The notes: generated from the letters alone by a model not told the origin. Numbered from the stretch's first letter, positions 9,332-15,952 are shown. The stretch is 16,126 nt of DNA from an uncultured Faecalibacterium sp. (GCA_934561115.1 CAKTFS010000030.1:1-16126); one strand, 5' to 3'. A program made the numbers and translations.

Positions 9332-9847
9332 ATGGTTGATATGGAACCCGCACAGCAGGGACAGGCTGTCGGGGTTCGCTGAGAAGCAAAATAGAGGCTC
9401 ACCACAAACGGGATGTTTCCCCCGTATAAAAACACAAAAACAGAGCCAGTCTTGAGCATCAATAATGCGATAACGCGACAACCTGTCGATTCAATTCTTC
9501 CCCAGAGCGTTCAGATAGATCCGCTGGAGATGATTCTTATGAAAGTATCAATGATCCGGAGAACCTTATTTGAATAGCTGAAAAGGAGTTCTACCAATGT
9601 ACTAAGTAAGACGCTTCCCTTGCAAATCTAACTCGAAAGAATGTGGTAATATGAAATTCATCCTCATGAACCGTTTGCCGCAGTCCAACAGTTGAGAAAA
9701 GGGTCAGTCCAATGTACAATTGATTTTCATCCCCTTGCAAAGCACCTAAATTCTGAAGAAACGTTTCTAAGGAGAGTCACCCTATGAAACCCGTATTCCG
9801 AAAATGAGGTCACCAAGGAGAAGAGGCTTATGACTCCGAAGAAGTAA
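9332..9847 (+). other. Chain of seven micro-ORFs with ribosome-binding sites inside the 9256-9899 transcript
   Basis: The ORFs are 9332-9382 (16 aa, MVDMEPAQQGQAVGVR), 9539-9577 (12 aa, MKVSMIRRTLFE), 9597-9605 (MY), 9651-9695 (14 aa, MKFILMNRLPQSNS), 9712-9723 (MYN), 9784-9807 (MKPVFRK) and 9830-9847 (MTPKK). Six of the seven have GGAG or AAGGG eight or nine bases before the ATG: GGAG at 9319, 9526, 9585, 9771 and 9817, and AAAAGGG at 9697. The 9651 frame lacks one. Several start just after the previous stop, and the last stop is five bases before the terminator stem. The regular spacing looks like real initiation sites, but purine-rich single strands of a folded RNA could mimic it. No function is claimed. 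Confidence 0.3.
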
Positions 9848-9851
9848 GTAT

Positions 9852-9899
9852 CCAGCCGGACGAGGGCTTGCAACCGCCTCGTCCGGCTGGTTTTCTTTT
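9852..9899 (+). terminator. Strong intrinsic terminator of the 9256-9899 transcript
   Basis: A perfect 14-bp stem, CCAGCCGGACGAGG (9852-9865) with CCTCGTCCGGCTGG (9877-9890), an 11-base loop, then TTTTCTTTT (9891-9899). Confidence 0.95.
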
Positions 9900-9967
9900 G
9901 TGCTGTTTTCCCTATTCGCTGCCCCTCGATTTGTGCAGAATTTACGCAGGAAGGTTGAATACCGTCC

Positions 9968-9995
9968 TTGCGTTTTTGCCACCCTATGTTATAAT
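9968..9995 (+). promoter_or_regulatory. Promoter of the small membrane protein genes
   Basis: TTGCGT (9968-9973), a 16-base spacer and a perfect TATAAT (9990-9995), with TG one base upstream making an extended -10. Start near 10002, only about 20 nt before the first ATG. GGGAGG lies between. Confidence 0.75.
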
Positions 9996-10021
9996 ATGGT
10001 AAAAGATGGGAGGTGCATTTT

Positions 10022-10339
10022 ATGCAGCTGGCGTTTGGCTGGTATAATATCATCGAACTTTTGTTCTGCTTTGTGGCGCTGTGGATGGGCATCCGCGACC
10101 TGCAAGGCAAAGACCCGCTGATCCACACCTTTTTCAACAAATACGACAGCGACCCGGAATACCGTGCCATGTGGCAGAAGAAAAACGGCGTGTGGGAGAT
10201 CTGCAATGCCATTATTTTTGCTTCCTTGCAGTTTCTGGGCAACTTCCCTGCCCTGAGCAACTGGGCGCGTGCCATCGCCCTTGTCGTTGATGCCATCTAC
10301 CTGATTTTGTACGAGATCTGGGAGCACAGCGCGGACTGA
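10022..10339 (+). CDS. Small membrane protein of unknown function (105 aa)
   Basis: I do not recognise this family. It is a 105-aa protein with a hydrophobic N-terminal helix (about 7-24) ending in GIRD, a charged loop with several aromatic residues (about 28-59), and two more hydrophobic stretches (about 60-75 and 82-97) ending in an acidic tail. I chose the ATG at 10022: GGGAGG (10008-10013) is eight bases upstream, whereas the in-frame GTG at 10013 overlaps that site. It is the first gene after the promoter at 9968-9995, and two further small membrane proteins follow at 25 and 9 nt. The helix-GIRD start recurs in the next gene (WLNTALGVLFLYRGIRD), so the two could be distant paralogues. 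Its role is unknown. Confidence 0.8.
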   Translation: MQLAFGWYNIIELLFCFVALWMGIRDLQGKDPLIHTFFNKYDSDPEYRAMWQKKNGVWEICNAIIFASLQFLGNFPALSNWARAIALVVDAIYLILYEIWEHSAD

Positions 10340-10364
10340 ACCGCCGGGAGGCAAGTATAAATAT

Positions 10365-10676
10365 ATGAACCTGAACCTTTCCACCATAGATTGGCTGAAC
10401 ACTGCACTGGGCGTATTGTTTTTATACCGCGGCATCCGGGATTTTTACAATGGCACCGGCACCGGTTGGAGCAATGAGGACGAAAAGAACCACTTCCACA
10501 GACCCTTCGGCATCCTGTCGCTCCTTTGCGGCGCGTTCTGGCTGGTCAACATTTTTCTGCCCAAAGTTGAGCCGCTGCACTCCATTTTGATGGTGGCGGC
10601 GCTTGTGTTCAGTGTTGCTCTGCTGATCTCACATCTGTGCTATACCCTGAGCAGGGACGACAAAAACAAAAAGTGA
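10365..10676 (+). CDS. Small membrane protein of unknown function (103 aa)
   Basis: A 103-aa protein with three hydrophobic helices (about 9-24, 46-65 and 71-92), a polar loop after the first (DFYNGTGTGWSNEDEKNHFHR) and a charged C-terminus (SRDDKNKK). No family is recognised. GGGAGG (10346-10351) lies 13 bases before the ATG, a little far, so translation may be modest. The first helix ends in GIRD exactly as in the preceding protein, and the overall size and helix plan agree, which suggests a shared origin or a common complex. It is nine bases upstream of the next small membrane gene and clearly in the same operon. Confidence 0.78.
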   Translation: MNLNLSTIDWLNTALGVLFLYRGIRDFYNGTGTGWSNEDEKNHFHRPFGILSLLCGAFWLVNIFLPKVEPLHSILMVAALVFSVALLISHLCYTLSRDDKNKK

Positions 10677-10685
10677 GGGGTTTCT

Positions 10686-10907
10686 ATGGAAGTCATCTGC
10701 GCAATTTTAGTCGCGCTTCTCGGCATCGGGTTCGGCATTTTTATGGCGCTGCAGCCGGAGGATGCCATTGCCCTAGGCTCCCGCAGGCGGTACACACAGG
10801 TGCCCGAGCCTACGGAAGAGTACATCCGGCAGACCCGGTTAGAGGGCATCGTAGTTTCGGTGCTCAGTGCCGTGCTTCTGGTGGTGCTGCTGTTTACACC
10901 CAAATAA
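10686..10907 (+). CDS. Small two-helix membrane protein, possibly DUF6199-like
   Basis: A 73-aa protein with one hydrophobic helix at each end (about 3-22 and 53-70). Between them is a soluble stretch of about 30 residues, LQPEDAIALGSRRRYTQVP, then EPTEEYIRQTRLEG. The helix-P-E-x-loop-E-P-(T/S)-x-x-Y-x-x-x-x-R-x-x-G plan resembles the small DUF6199 membrane proteins, but I hold this loosely. GAGGGG is placed six bases before the ATG, nine bases after the previous stop. It is the last gene of the three-gene run; a new promoter for the Dabb gene begins at 10926. Function unknown. Confidence 0.75.
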   Translation: MEVICAILVALLGIGFGIFMALQPEDAIALGSRRRYTQVPEPTEEYIRQTRLEGIVVSVLSAVLLVVLLFTPK

Positions 10908-10925
10908 TACTTTGCAGCTTCCCTC

Positions 10926-10963
10926 TTGCGGATTTTTTCTCATCCTGTTACAATGAGAAAAAA
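10926..10963 (+). promoter_or_regulatory. Promoter with overlapping perfect dyad, upstream of the Dabb gene
   Basis: TTGCGG (10926-10931), a 17-base spacer and TACAAT (10949-10954) with TG one base upstream (extended -10). A perfect 11-bp inverted repeat, TTTTTTCTCAT (10933-10943) and ATGAGAAAAAA (10953-10963), with a nine-base spacer, covers the spacer and the end of the -10 box. It is too AT-rich to be a good terminator and is placed like an operator. Confidence 0.6.
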
Positions 10964-10981
10964 CGCAGGAGGTTTTTTGTT

Positions 10982-11284
10982 ATGGTCAAGCACGTTATTC
11001 TCTGGCAGCTGAAGGATGAGCTGTCCGCCGAGGAGAAGGCCGCCGTCAAGGCTGGCATCAAGGAGGGGCTGGAAAGCCTTTCCGGCAAAATTCCGGGGCT
11101 TGTGGACATCCACGTCAACATTGATGCCCTCCCCTCCTCCAACGCCGACCTGATGCTGGACACCACCTTTGAGAGCGCCGAGGCGCTCAAGGGCTACTCC
11201 ACCCACCCGGCTCATGTGGCAGTGGCGGACAGCAAGGTGCGCCCCTACTACAAAAACCGCGTCTGTCTGGACTACGAGGTGTAA
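10982..11284 (+). CDS. Dabb (stress-responsive alpha/beta barrel) domain protein
   Basis: A 100-aa protein made of a single Dabb domain, an alpha/beta-barrel fold that works as a dimer. The start MVKHVILWQLKDELS is the typical first strand (V-x-H-x-V-L/I-W/F-x-L/F-K). The centre has G-L-V-D-I-H-V-N, and the later phrase STHPAHVAVADSKVRP matches the family (Y-x-x-H-P-x-H-x-x-V/A). Family members are linked with stress responses or small-molecule chemistry, but no substrate can be inferred here. The ATG at 10982 has AGGAGG upstream; the open frame extends to 10637 but has no such signal. It has its own promoter with a dyad operator candidate and ends before the terminator at 11336-11372, so it is a single-gene unit. 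Confidence 0.9.
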   Translation: MVKHVILWQLKDELSAEEKAAVKAGIKEGLESLSGKIPGLVDIHVNIDALPSSNADLMLDTTFESAEALKGYSTHPAHVAVADSKVRPYYKNRVCLDYEV

Positions 11285-11335
11285 TACGGGACATCTGCGG
11301 ACGCTCCGGTACATTTTACGAAATAAACTTACGCA

Positions 11336-11372
11336 AAAAGGGTCATTGCACGGTTTGTGCAATGACCCTTTT
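11336..11372. terminator. Bidirectional intrinsic terminator between convergent genes
   Basis: A perfect 16-bp stem, AAAAGGGTCATTGCAC (11336-11351) with GTGCAATGACCCTTTT (11357-11372), and a five-base loop. T runs on both strands let it end both the Dabb gene (plus) and the 77-aa gene on the minus strand. Confidence 0.93.
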
Positions 11373-11392
11373 GCTATCAGGCGATGCTGAAC

Positions 11393-11626
11393 TTACTGAA
11401 CGAACTCCACGGTGTACTCAAAGCCGTACTCTTCCTGCAGCTTCTTGACCTCGGGCTCGCAGTCCTCGATGAAGGTGGGAGCGTAAACAGAAGCGCCGTT
11501 GTGGGCCTTCTTGTAGTCCTCCACGATCTGCTGCAGCTTTGCCCAGCCCTCGTTGGCCTTGTTCTGGTCGATGCTGTCGGGGAAGTTGATGATGAACTCG
11601 CGGTGTTTGGGAATGCGTGCCTTCAT
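11393..11626 (-). CDS. Hypothetical 77-aa soluble protein
   Basis: I do not recognise this protein. It is 77 aa, acidic overall, with no signal peptide or membrane segment. It opens MKARIPKHREFIINFPDSID, has a predicted helix around residues 21-42 (NKANEGWAKLQQIVEDYKKA), and ends in a strand-like VEFVQ, so a small alpha/beta fold is likely. GGAG lies 10 bases before the ATG. It is 90 nt downstream of the TatD gene on the same strand. A hairpin at 11681-11699 lies between them but has a poor T run, so it may be read through or be transcribed alone. Its stop is just before the bidirectional terminator. Coding looks real from codon use and the ribosome-binding site. Confidence 0.75.
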   Translation of the reverse strand: MKARIPKHREFIINFPDSIDQNKANEGWAKLQQIVEDYKKAHNGASVYAPTFIEDCEPEVKKLQEEYGFEYTVEFVQ

Positions 11627-11680
11627 AATAGTGATCTCCTTATTCTTATCGGTTTAAAAATATCAGCTTTTTATTCAGAA

Positions 11681-11699
11681 GCGGAGCGCTTTGCCCCGC
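11681..11699 (-). terminator. Weak terminator-like hairpin after the TatD gene
   Basis: On the minus strand GCGGGGC (11699-11693) pairs with GCTCCGC (11687-11681), one G-U pair, loop of five. The following sequence (TTCTGAATAAAAA) has few Ts, so termination would be partial at best. Confidence 0.3.
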
Positions 11700-11716
11700 G
11701 ACCTGCGGAAAAATGG

Positions 11717-12532
11717 TTACAGCCCAAACACCCGGCGGGCGTTTGCGGCGGTGGTGCGGAACACTTCTTCCGGCTCCAGCGCCTTGCGCTGGGCGATGTA
11801 CGTGCCCACATAGCGGATGAGGGAGCTGTCGCAGCGGGTGCCGCGCACCGGCTCCGGTGCCATGTAGGGGCAGTCGGTCTCCAGCACGATGGCATCCAGC
11901 GGCAGAGCTTCGATGGCCTTGGCAGCGCGCTTGGCACCATTGAAGGTGCAGGCACCGCCAAAGCCAATGTACAGCCCCTGTGCCGCCAGCTGCACGGCAT
12001 CCTCAGCGCTGCCGGAATAGCAGTGCACGATGCCCTTGGGGCGGTACTTTTTGAGCAGCGCGTAAACGTCTGCGTGCGCCTGCCGGTCGTGCACGATGAT
12101 GGGCTTGTCCAGTTCCAGCGCCAGCTGGATCTCGGCTTCAAACAGTGCCAGCTGGGCGTCCTTGGGCACAGGCCAGTGGTAGTCCAGCCCGCACTCCCCT
12201 ACCGCCACCACCTTGGGGTCCTCGTAGTAGGGCATCAGCGTCTGCATCTCTGCGGCCCAATCACCGCCGTACACCGACACCGTGGGCGCAGGGCCATCCT
12301 CACCGCAGTCGGCGGCGGGCAGCAGGCTTTCCGGGTGGATGCCAATGGCTGCCACCACCCACGGGTAGCGGTGCGCCAGCTCCAGCACCCGGGGTGCATC
12401 CCCAGAGTGGGTAGCCTGCTCGCACACGCCTACCACACCTTTATCGGGCAGGCTGTCCAGCAGCGCAAAGCGATCGGCGTCAAAGGCGCGGGCGCTGTAA
12501 TGGGCGTGGGTGTCAAAAATAGGACCGGTCAT
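11717..12532 (-). CDS. TatD family metal-dependent hydrolase / DNase
   Basis: A 271-aa TIM-barrel hydrolase of the TatD/YcfH family, whose members act as metal-dependent DNases and in some cases on tRNA or D-aminoacyl-tRNA. The metal-binding residues expected for the family are present: H9 and H11 in DTHAH, E113 in GECGLDY, H148 in PIIVHDRQAH, H170 in HCYSG and D220 in LETDCPYMAP. The length is normal. The ATG at 12532 overlaps the stop of the upstream transporter gene by four bases (ATGA), so translation is coupled. It is the third gene of the metG unit; metG followed by a TatD-family gene is a common Firmicute arrangement, usually without a transporter between them. The exact substrate is not determined by sequence. 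Confidence 0.93.
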   Translation of the reverse strand: MTGPIFDTHAHYSARAFDADRFALLDSLPDKGVVGVCEQATHSGDAPRVLELAHRYPWVVAAIGIHPESLLPAADCGEDGPAPTVSVYGGDWAAEMQTLMPYYEDPKVVAVGECGLDYHWPVPKDAQLALFEAEIQLALELDKPIIVHDRQAHADVYALLKKYRPKGIVHCYSGSAEDAVQLAAQGLYIGFGGACTFNGAKRAAKAIEALPLDAIVLETDCPYMAPEPVRGTRCDSSLIRYVGTYIAQRKALEPEEVFRTTAANARRVFGL

Positions 12533-13488
12533 ACCTTCTCCTTTTTGGCAGGGGCTTTATTCACCAGCCAAATGCCCACGCACACGAACACCAGCGCCGC
12601 CAGATACTGCCAGCGGAACAGCGGTTCGCCGTTGAGCACGGCGCTTAGCAGCACGTTGACCACCGGGTTGACAAAGCCAAAGATGGCGATGCGGCTGACC
12701 GGATTGTTTTTCATCAGCAGTGCCCACAGAATATAGCCTGCGCCACAGATGAAGGCCAGATACAGCATGACCACCACAGCCAGCGCACTTTGCACATGGA
12801 GACGGCCACCCATAACGGTGCCCAGCACAAACAGCGCCAGCCCGCCCACAAACAGGTTCAGAAAGCAGACGGCAAAGCTGTCGGCTTTTTTGGTGACCGA
12901 CTTGTTCCACGGGCCAGACAGGGTGAAGATGACGGTCGCCGCCATCATGCAGAACACGCCCCAGCCGCTGCCGCCGCCGTGGTTGCCAAGGGTGCCGATG
13001 AGCACGCCCGCAAAGCCCACCGCGCAGCCCAGCGTTTTTGCCGGGGTCATGCGGTCCGCATTGCCATAGATAAAGTGGGCAAAGATGACGCCCAGAAAGC
13101 TCTGGGTGCTGTTCAGGATGCCGCCAAACGCGCCGGTGAGCATCGCCACGGCGATATAGTAGAACGCATACTGCGCCGTGGTCTGCCACAGACCCAGCGC
13201 GCAGCACTCGGCTGCCACCCTGCCCCGGGGCAGGCGGGGTGCCTTTCCCTGCAGCAAAATGCTGCCCAGCAGCACCAGCACGCTGCCCAGCATAAACCGC
13301 ACCCCTGCAAAGCAGAAGATGGAGGCGGTGTTGCCGGAGTCGATGGAGAACAGGCGGTAGCCCAGCTTGATGAACGGAAAGGCCGAGCCCCACAGGACAT
13401 TGCAGAAAATGGCCAGCAGCACGGCGCACACCGGTGTGCCGAAGATCTTATCCAGCTTTGCCGCACGGACGGCTGTATTATCAGACAT
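12529..13488 (-). CDS. EamA/DMT superfamily transporter
   Basis: A 319-aa membrane protein with about ten helices arranged as two EamA repeats. The first repeat opens with FCNVLWGSAFPFIKLGYR (32-49 if the frame is read from the GTG at 13500). The second is centred on MMAATVIFTLSGPWNKSVTK, and the C-terminal end reads VFVCVGIWLVN. EamA proteins move metabolites or amino acids, often as exporters. I chose the ATG at 13488, with GAGGAG just upstream; a GTG at 13500 abuts the metG stop and overlaps that site. The 12-nt gap after metG and the four-base overlap with the TatD gene place it firmly in the Met T-box operon, which hints at a link to methionine or a related amino acid, though the substrate is not shown by sequence. 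Confidence 0.9.
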   Translation of the reverse strand: MSDNTAVRAAKLDKIFGTPVCAVLLAIFCNVLWGSAFPFIKLGYRLFSIDSGNTASIFCFAGVRFMLGSVLVLLGSILLQGKAPRLPRGRVAAECCALGLWQTTAQYAFYYIAVAMLTGAFGGILNSTQSFLGVIFAHFIYGNADRMTPAKTLGCAVGFAGVLIGTLGNHGGGSGWGVFCMMAATVIFTLSGPWNKSVTKKADSFAVCFLNLFVGGLALFVLGTVMGGRLHVQSALAVVVMLYLAFICGAGYILWALLMKNNPVSRIAIFGFVNPVVNVLLSAVLNGEPLFRWQYLAALVFVCVGIWLVNKAPAKKEKV

Positions 13489-13500
13489 GATGCTCCTCAC

Positions 13501-15498
13501 TTAATGGATGCGGCTGCCCACGGGGACGTCGTCGCCGTAGAAGGCAATGGAGCAGCCGCCATCGGCGGTATCGGCGGCACAGATCATGCCCTCGCTGACG
13601 TACTTGCCCTTGAGCATGGGACGGGGTGCCAGATTGCACACGATGCCCAGCTTTTTGCCGATGAGATCCTCGGGCTTGAACCACTTGGCAATGCCGGACA
13701 GGATGCAGCGCTCCCGCTCGCCGTCAAAGACGGTGAGGTGCAGCAGCTTTTTGCTCTCCTTCAGGTTCTCGCAGGCGCGCACCTCAGCCACACGCAGCTC
13801 CACCTTGCAGAAGGTGTCAAAGTCGATCTCTTCCTCGTGGGTAAAGTCCACAGTGCTCTCCTCAGCGGGGGCGGCAGCCTTCTTCTCAGCTTCCTCCTTG
13901 GCCTTGTTGGCAGCAGCGGCAGCGGCCTTGCGCTTCTCGTCCTCTTCCTTCAGGTGGGCGATCTCCTTGGCCACGTCAATGCGGGGGAACAGTGCCTCGC
14001 CCTTGTGCACGGTATAGGTCTGCTGTGCGCCGTAGGTGGTCTTGGTCAGATCCAGTGCGGAAACGTCCAGACCCAGCTGCTCCATCATCTTGGGGGCAGT
14101 GGTGGGCAGATAGGCGTTCAGCAGGATGCCGCACACGCGCAGTGCCTCGCACAGGTGGTACAGCACGCTCTCCAGACGCTGCTTGTTGGCTTCGTCCTTT
14201 GCCAGTGCCCAGGGTGCGGTCTCGTCGATATACTTGTTGGCGCGCTGGATGACCGCAAAGATCTCCATCAGTGCCTGCGGGATGGTCAGGTCATCCATGT
14301 CGGCAGTGACCTTGGCGGTCAGCTCGCTGACCATGGTCTCCAGCTCGGTGTCGATGGCCTCGGTACCGGCTACGTTATGCACAGTGCCGCCGAAGTACTT
14401 TTCGCACATGGCCACGGTACGGCTGAGCAGGTTGCCCAGGTCGTTGGCCAGATCGCTGTTGATGCGGTTGATCAGTGCCTCGTTGGTAAACATACCGTCA
14501 TTGCCGAAGGGGATCTCGCGCAGCAGGAAGTAGCGGATGGCGTCCACGCCGTAGCGGTCGCACAGGATGACGGGATCCACCACGTTGCCCACAGACTTGG
14601 ACATCTTGCCGCCGTTCATCAGCAGCCAGCCGTGGCCGAACACACGCTTGGGCAGCGGCAGATCCAGTGCCATCAGCATGGCAGGCCACAGGATGGTGTG
14701 GAAGCGCAGGATCTCCTTGCCTACCATGTGCAGGTCGGCCGGCCAGAACTTATCGTAGTCGTGGTAGGTCTCGTTGCCATAGCCCAGTGCGGAGATATAG
14801 TTGCTCAGAGCGTCCACCCAGACATACATGGTGTGCTTGGGGTCAAAGGGCACGGGGATGCCCCACTTGACCGAGGTACGGGACACGCAGGTGTCCTGCA
14901 GGCCCTGCTTGATGAAGGCGATCATCTCGTTCTTGCGGCTCTCGGGCTGGATGAACTGGGGGTTCTCCTCGTAGAGCTTCAGCAGGCGGTCGGCGTACTT
15001 GCTGGTCTTGAAGAAGTAGGCCTCCTCGTGGGCATCGTAGACCTCGCGGCCGCAGTCCGGGCATTTGCCGTCCACCAGCTGGCTGTCGGTCCAGAAGCTC
15101 TCGCAGGGCTTGCAGTAGTGGCCGATGTACTCGCTCTTGTAGATATCGCCCTGCTCGTACAGCTTGGTGAAGATCTTCTGGCAGCTTTCCATGTGGTAGT
15201 CGTCGGTGGTGCGGATAAAGCGGTCGTAGCTGACATCCAGCAGCTTCCACAGATCCTTGACGGTAGCCACGATCTTGTCCACATACTCCTTGGGGGTGAC
15301 GCCGGCATCAGCAGCCTTATCCTGGATCTTCTGACCGTGCTCATCGGTGCCGGTCAGGAACATGACGTCGTAGCCCTGCATCCGCTTAAAACGAGCCAGC
15401 GCATCGCAGGCCACGGTGGTGTAGCTGTGGCCGATGTGCAGCTTATCGCTGGGGTAGTAGATGGGGGTGGTGATATAAAATGTCTTGTGTTCGCTCAT
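13501..15498 (-). CDS. metG: Methionyl-tRNA synthetase
   Basis: A 665-aa class I aminoacyl-tRNA synthetase that charges tRNA-Met. The HIGH motif is at residues 21-24 and KMSKS at 298-302. A zinc knuckle has C129, C132, C146 and C149 (CKPC ... CPDC). The anticodon-binding helical domain follows to about residue 520. A lysine/glutamate/alanine linker (roughly 525-555) leads to a C-terminal tRNA-binding OB domain (about 562-665) of the CsaA/Trbp111 type, with CKVELRVAEV and GIVCNLAPRPMLKGKYVSEGM. This dimerising domain is present in some bacterial MetG proteins and absent in others. All catalytic motifs are intact. AAAGGAAG lies upstream of the ATG. It is preceded by a T-box leader and followed after 12 nt by the transporter gene. 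Confidence 0.98.
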   Translation of the reverse strand: MSEHKTFYITTPIYYPSDKLHIGHSYTTVACDALARFKRMQGYDVMFLTGTDEHGQKIQDKAADAGVTPKEYVDKIVATVKDLWKLLDVSYDRFIRTTDDYHMESCQKIFTKLYEQGDIYKSEYIGHYCKPCESFWTDSQLVDGKCPDCGREVYDAHEEAYFFKTSKYADRLLKLYEENPQFIQPESRKNEMIAFIKQGLQDTCVSRTSVKWGIPVPFDPKHTMYVWVDALSNYISALGYGNETYHDYDKFWPADLHMVGKEILRFHTILWPAMLMALDLPLPKRVFGHGWLLMNGGKMSKSVGNVVDPVILCDRYGVDAIRYFLLREIPFGNDGMFTNEALINRINSDLANDLGNLLSRTVAMCEKYFGGTVHNVAGTEAIDTELETMVSELTAKVTADMDDLTIPQALMEIFAVIQRANKYIDETAPWALAKDEANKQRLESVLYHLCEALRVCGILLNAYLPTTAPKMMEQLGLDVSALDLTKTTYGAQQTYTVHKGEALFPRIDVAKEIAHLKEEDEKRKAAAAAANKAKEEAEKKAAAPAEESTVDFTHEEEIDFDTFCKVELRVAEVRACENLKESKKLLHLTVFDGERERCILSGIAKWFKPEDLIGKKLGIVCNLAPRPMLKGKYVSEGMICAADTADGGCSIAFYGDDVPVGSRIH

Positions 15499-15545
15499 GG
15501 GGTTCTATCTTCCTTTCTTTTGGTTCTGCAGCTGTTCCTGCAAGC

Positions 15546-15835
15546 AAAAAGCGCTCCCGCCCTGCCGGGTATAACCGGACAAGGACGAGAGCGCTGAACC
15601 TTCGTGGTACCACCTTGCTTCGCCGCGCCCTTGCGGGCGCAGCCTCCGGCCGGCAAAAACCGGCCTTTGCGCGGTAACGGGCGCACCCCGTCGCAGGCTC
15701 ATTGTTCACCCGCGCGGCTCCAAGACCATCTTCGGCACCGCGCGGCCTGCCCGGTTCCATCCTTCGGGCTTTCTGTCAGGCGCAGACGGTGCGTACTCTT
15801 CTCTTCACAGCCAATTTGACACAATTTTCAGTGTT
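15546..15835 (-). promoter_or_regulatory. T-box riboswitch, methionine specifier, controlling metG
   Basis: Minus-strand leader of about 290 nt. The T-box core GGTGGTACCACG (15614-15603), within AAGCAAGGTGGTACCACGA, is clear. It is followed by a terminator whose stem is AGCGCTC/GAGCGCT (15595-15589 with 15556-15550), with five Ts to 15546. Near the 5' end lies an AGTA followed by a GC-rich stem (the Stem I region). The likely specifier is AUG, read on the minus strand at 15729-15727 in CCGAAGATGGTC, which fits the metG gene downstream. Uncharged tRNA-Met would pair with both sites and allow read-through into metG, the transporter and the TatD gene. Confidence 0.88.
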
Positions 15836-15841
15836 GCTTCT

Positions 15842-15870
15842 ATCATACGCAAAAAGTATGGGTTTGTCAA
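15842..15870 (-). promoter_or_regulatory. Sigma-A promoter of the metG T-box operon
   Basis: On the minus strand a perfect TTGACA (15870-15865), a 17-base spacer and TATGAT (15847-15842). Start near 15835, at the 5' end of the T-box leader. Confidence 0.85.
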
Positions 15871-15906
15871 CAAAAAGATGCAGAATCGTGCGGACAGAGC
15901 ACCCTC

Positions 15907-15930
15907 TGCCCGCATTTTGGTGCGCGGGCA
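15907..15930 (-). terminator. Hairpin after glmM, weak terminator candidate
   Basis: TGCCCGC (15907-15913) pairs perfectly with GCGGGCA (15924-15930), loop of ten bases. There is no T run directly after it on the minus strand; the nearest Ts are just before the -35 box at 15870. Termination here is uncertain. Confidence 0.35.
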
Positions 15931-15952
15931 ACATCTGCCGCAGTGTTCAACC

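Larger units (their letters stand above)
9256..9899 (+). ncRNA. Candidate large structured RNA of about 640 nt, class not recognised
   Basis: A clean promoter-to-terminator unit without an ordinary gene. It is visibly less GC-rich and more purine-rich than its neighbours. Local hairpins are frequent. AAGT-A-CAGCAG (9267-9277) pairs with CTGCTGACTT (9299-9308), with an inner AACTC/GAGTT stem and the loop AAAAGA. GAACCC (9344-9349) pairs with GGGTTC (9372-9377), with inner ACAGC/GCTGT. ACGGG/CCCGT and CGACA/TGTCG stems lie in 9400-9500, and a bulged CCAG-A-GCG/CGCTGG stem at about 9502-9526. A 12-base palindrome AGAAACGTTTCT (9757-9768) could serve as a dimer contact. A module CCAATGTAC-N14-CCCTTGCAAA occurs twice, 115 nt apart. 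I could not match it to tmRNA, RNase P, SRP or 6S RNA. Large ornate RNAs such as ROOL, GOLLD or OLE are possible comparisons, but I cannot confirm any. It also carries micro-ORFs, so a translated role is not excluded. Confidence 0.6.

Noticed and set aside
9256..9899. tmRNA, RNase P RNA, 6S RNA or SRP RNA as identity of the transcript
   Set aside because: No CCA-type tRNA-like ends or tag frame, no RNase P conserved core, no long 6S-type single hairpin with central bubble, and no SRP Alu or tetraloop signature could be seen.
9727..10296. 189-codon minus-strand frame across the RNA terminator and the first small membrane gene
   Set aside because: It is antisense to a strong terminator, a clear promoter and a gene with a good ribosome-binding site; no start signal or domain.
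12790..15597. 935-codon plus-strand open frame antisense to metG and the transporter gene
   Set aside because: It is low-complexity, rich in H, Q, G and L, and is explained by the codon bias of metG on the other strand; no start signal or domain is seen.
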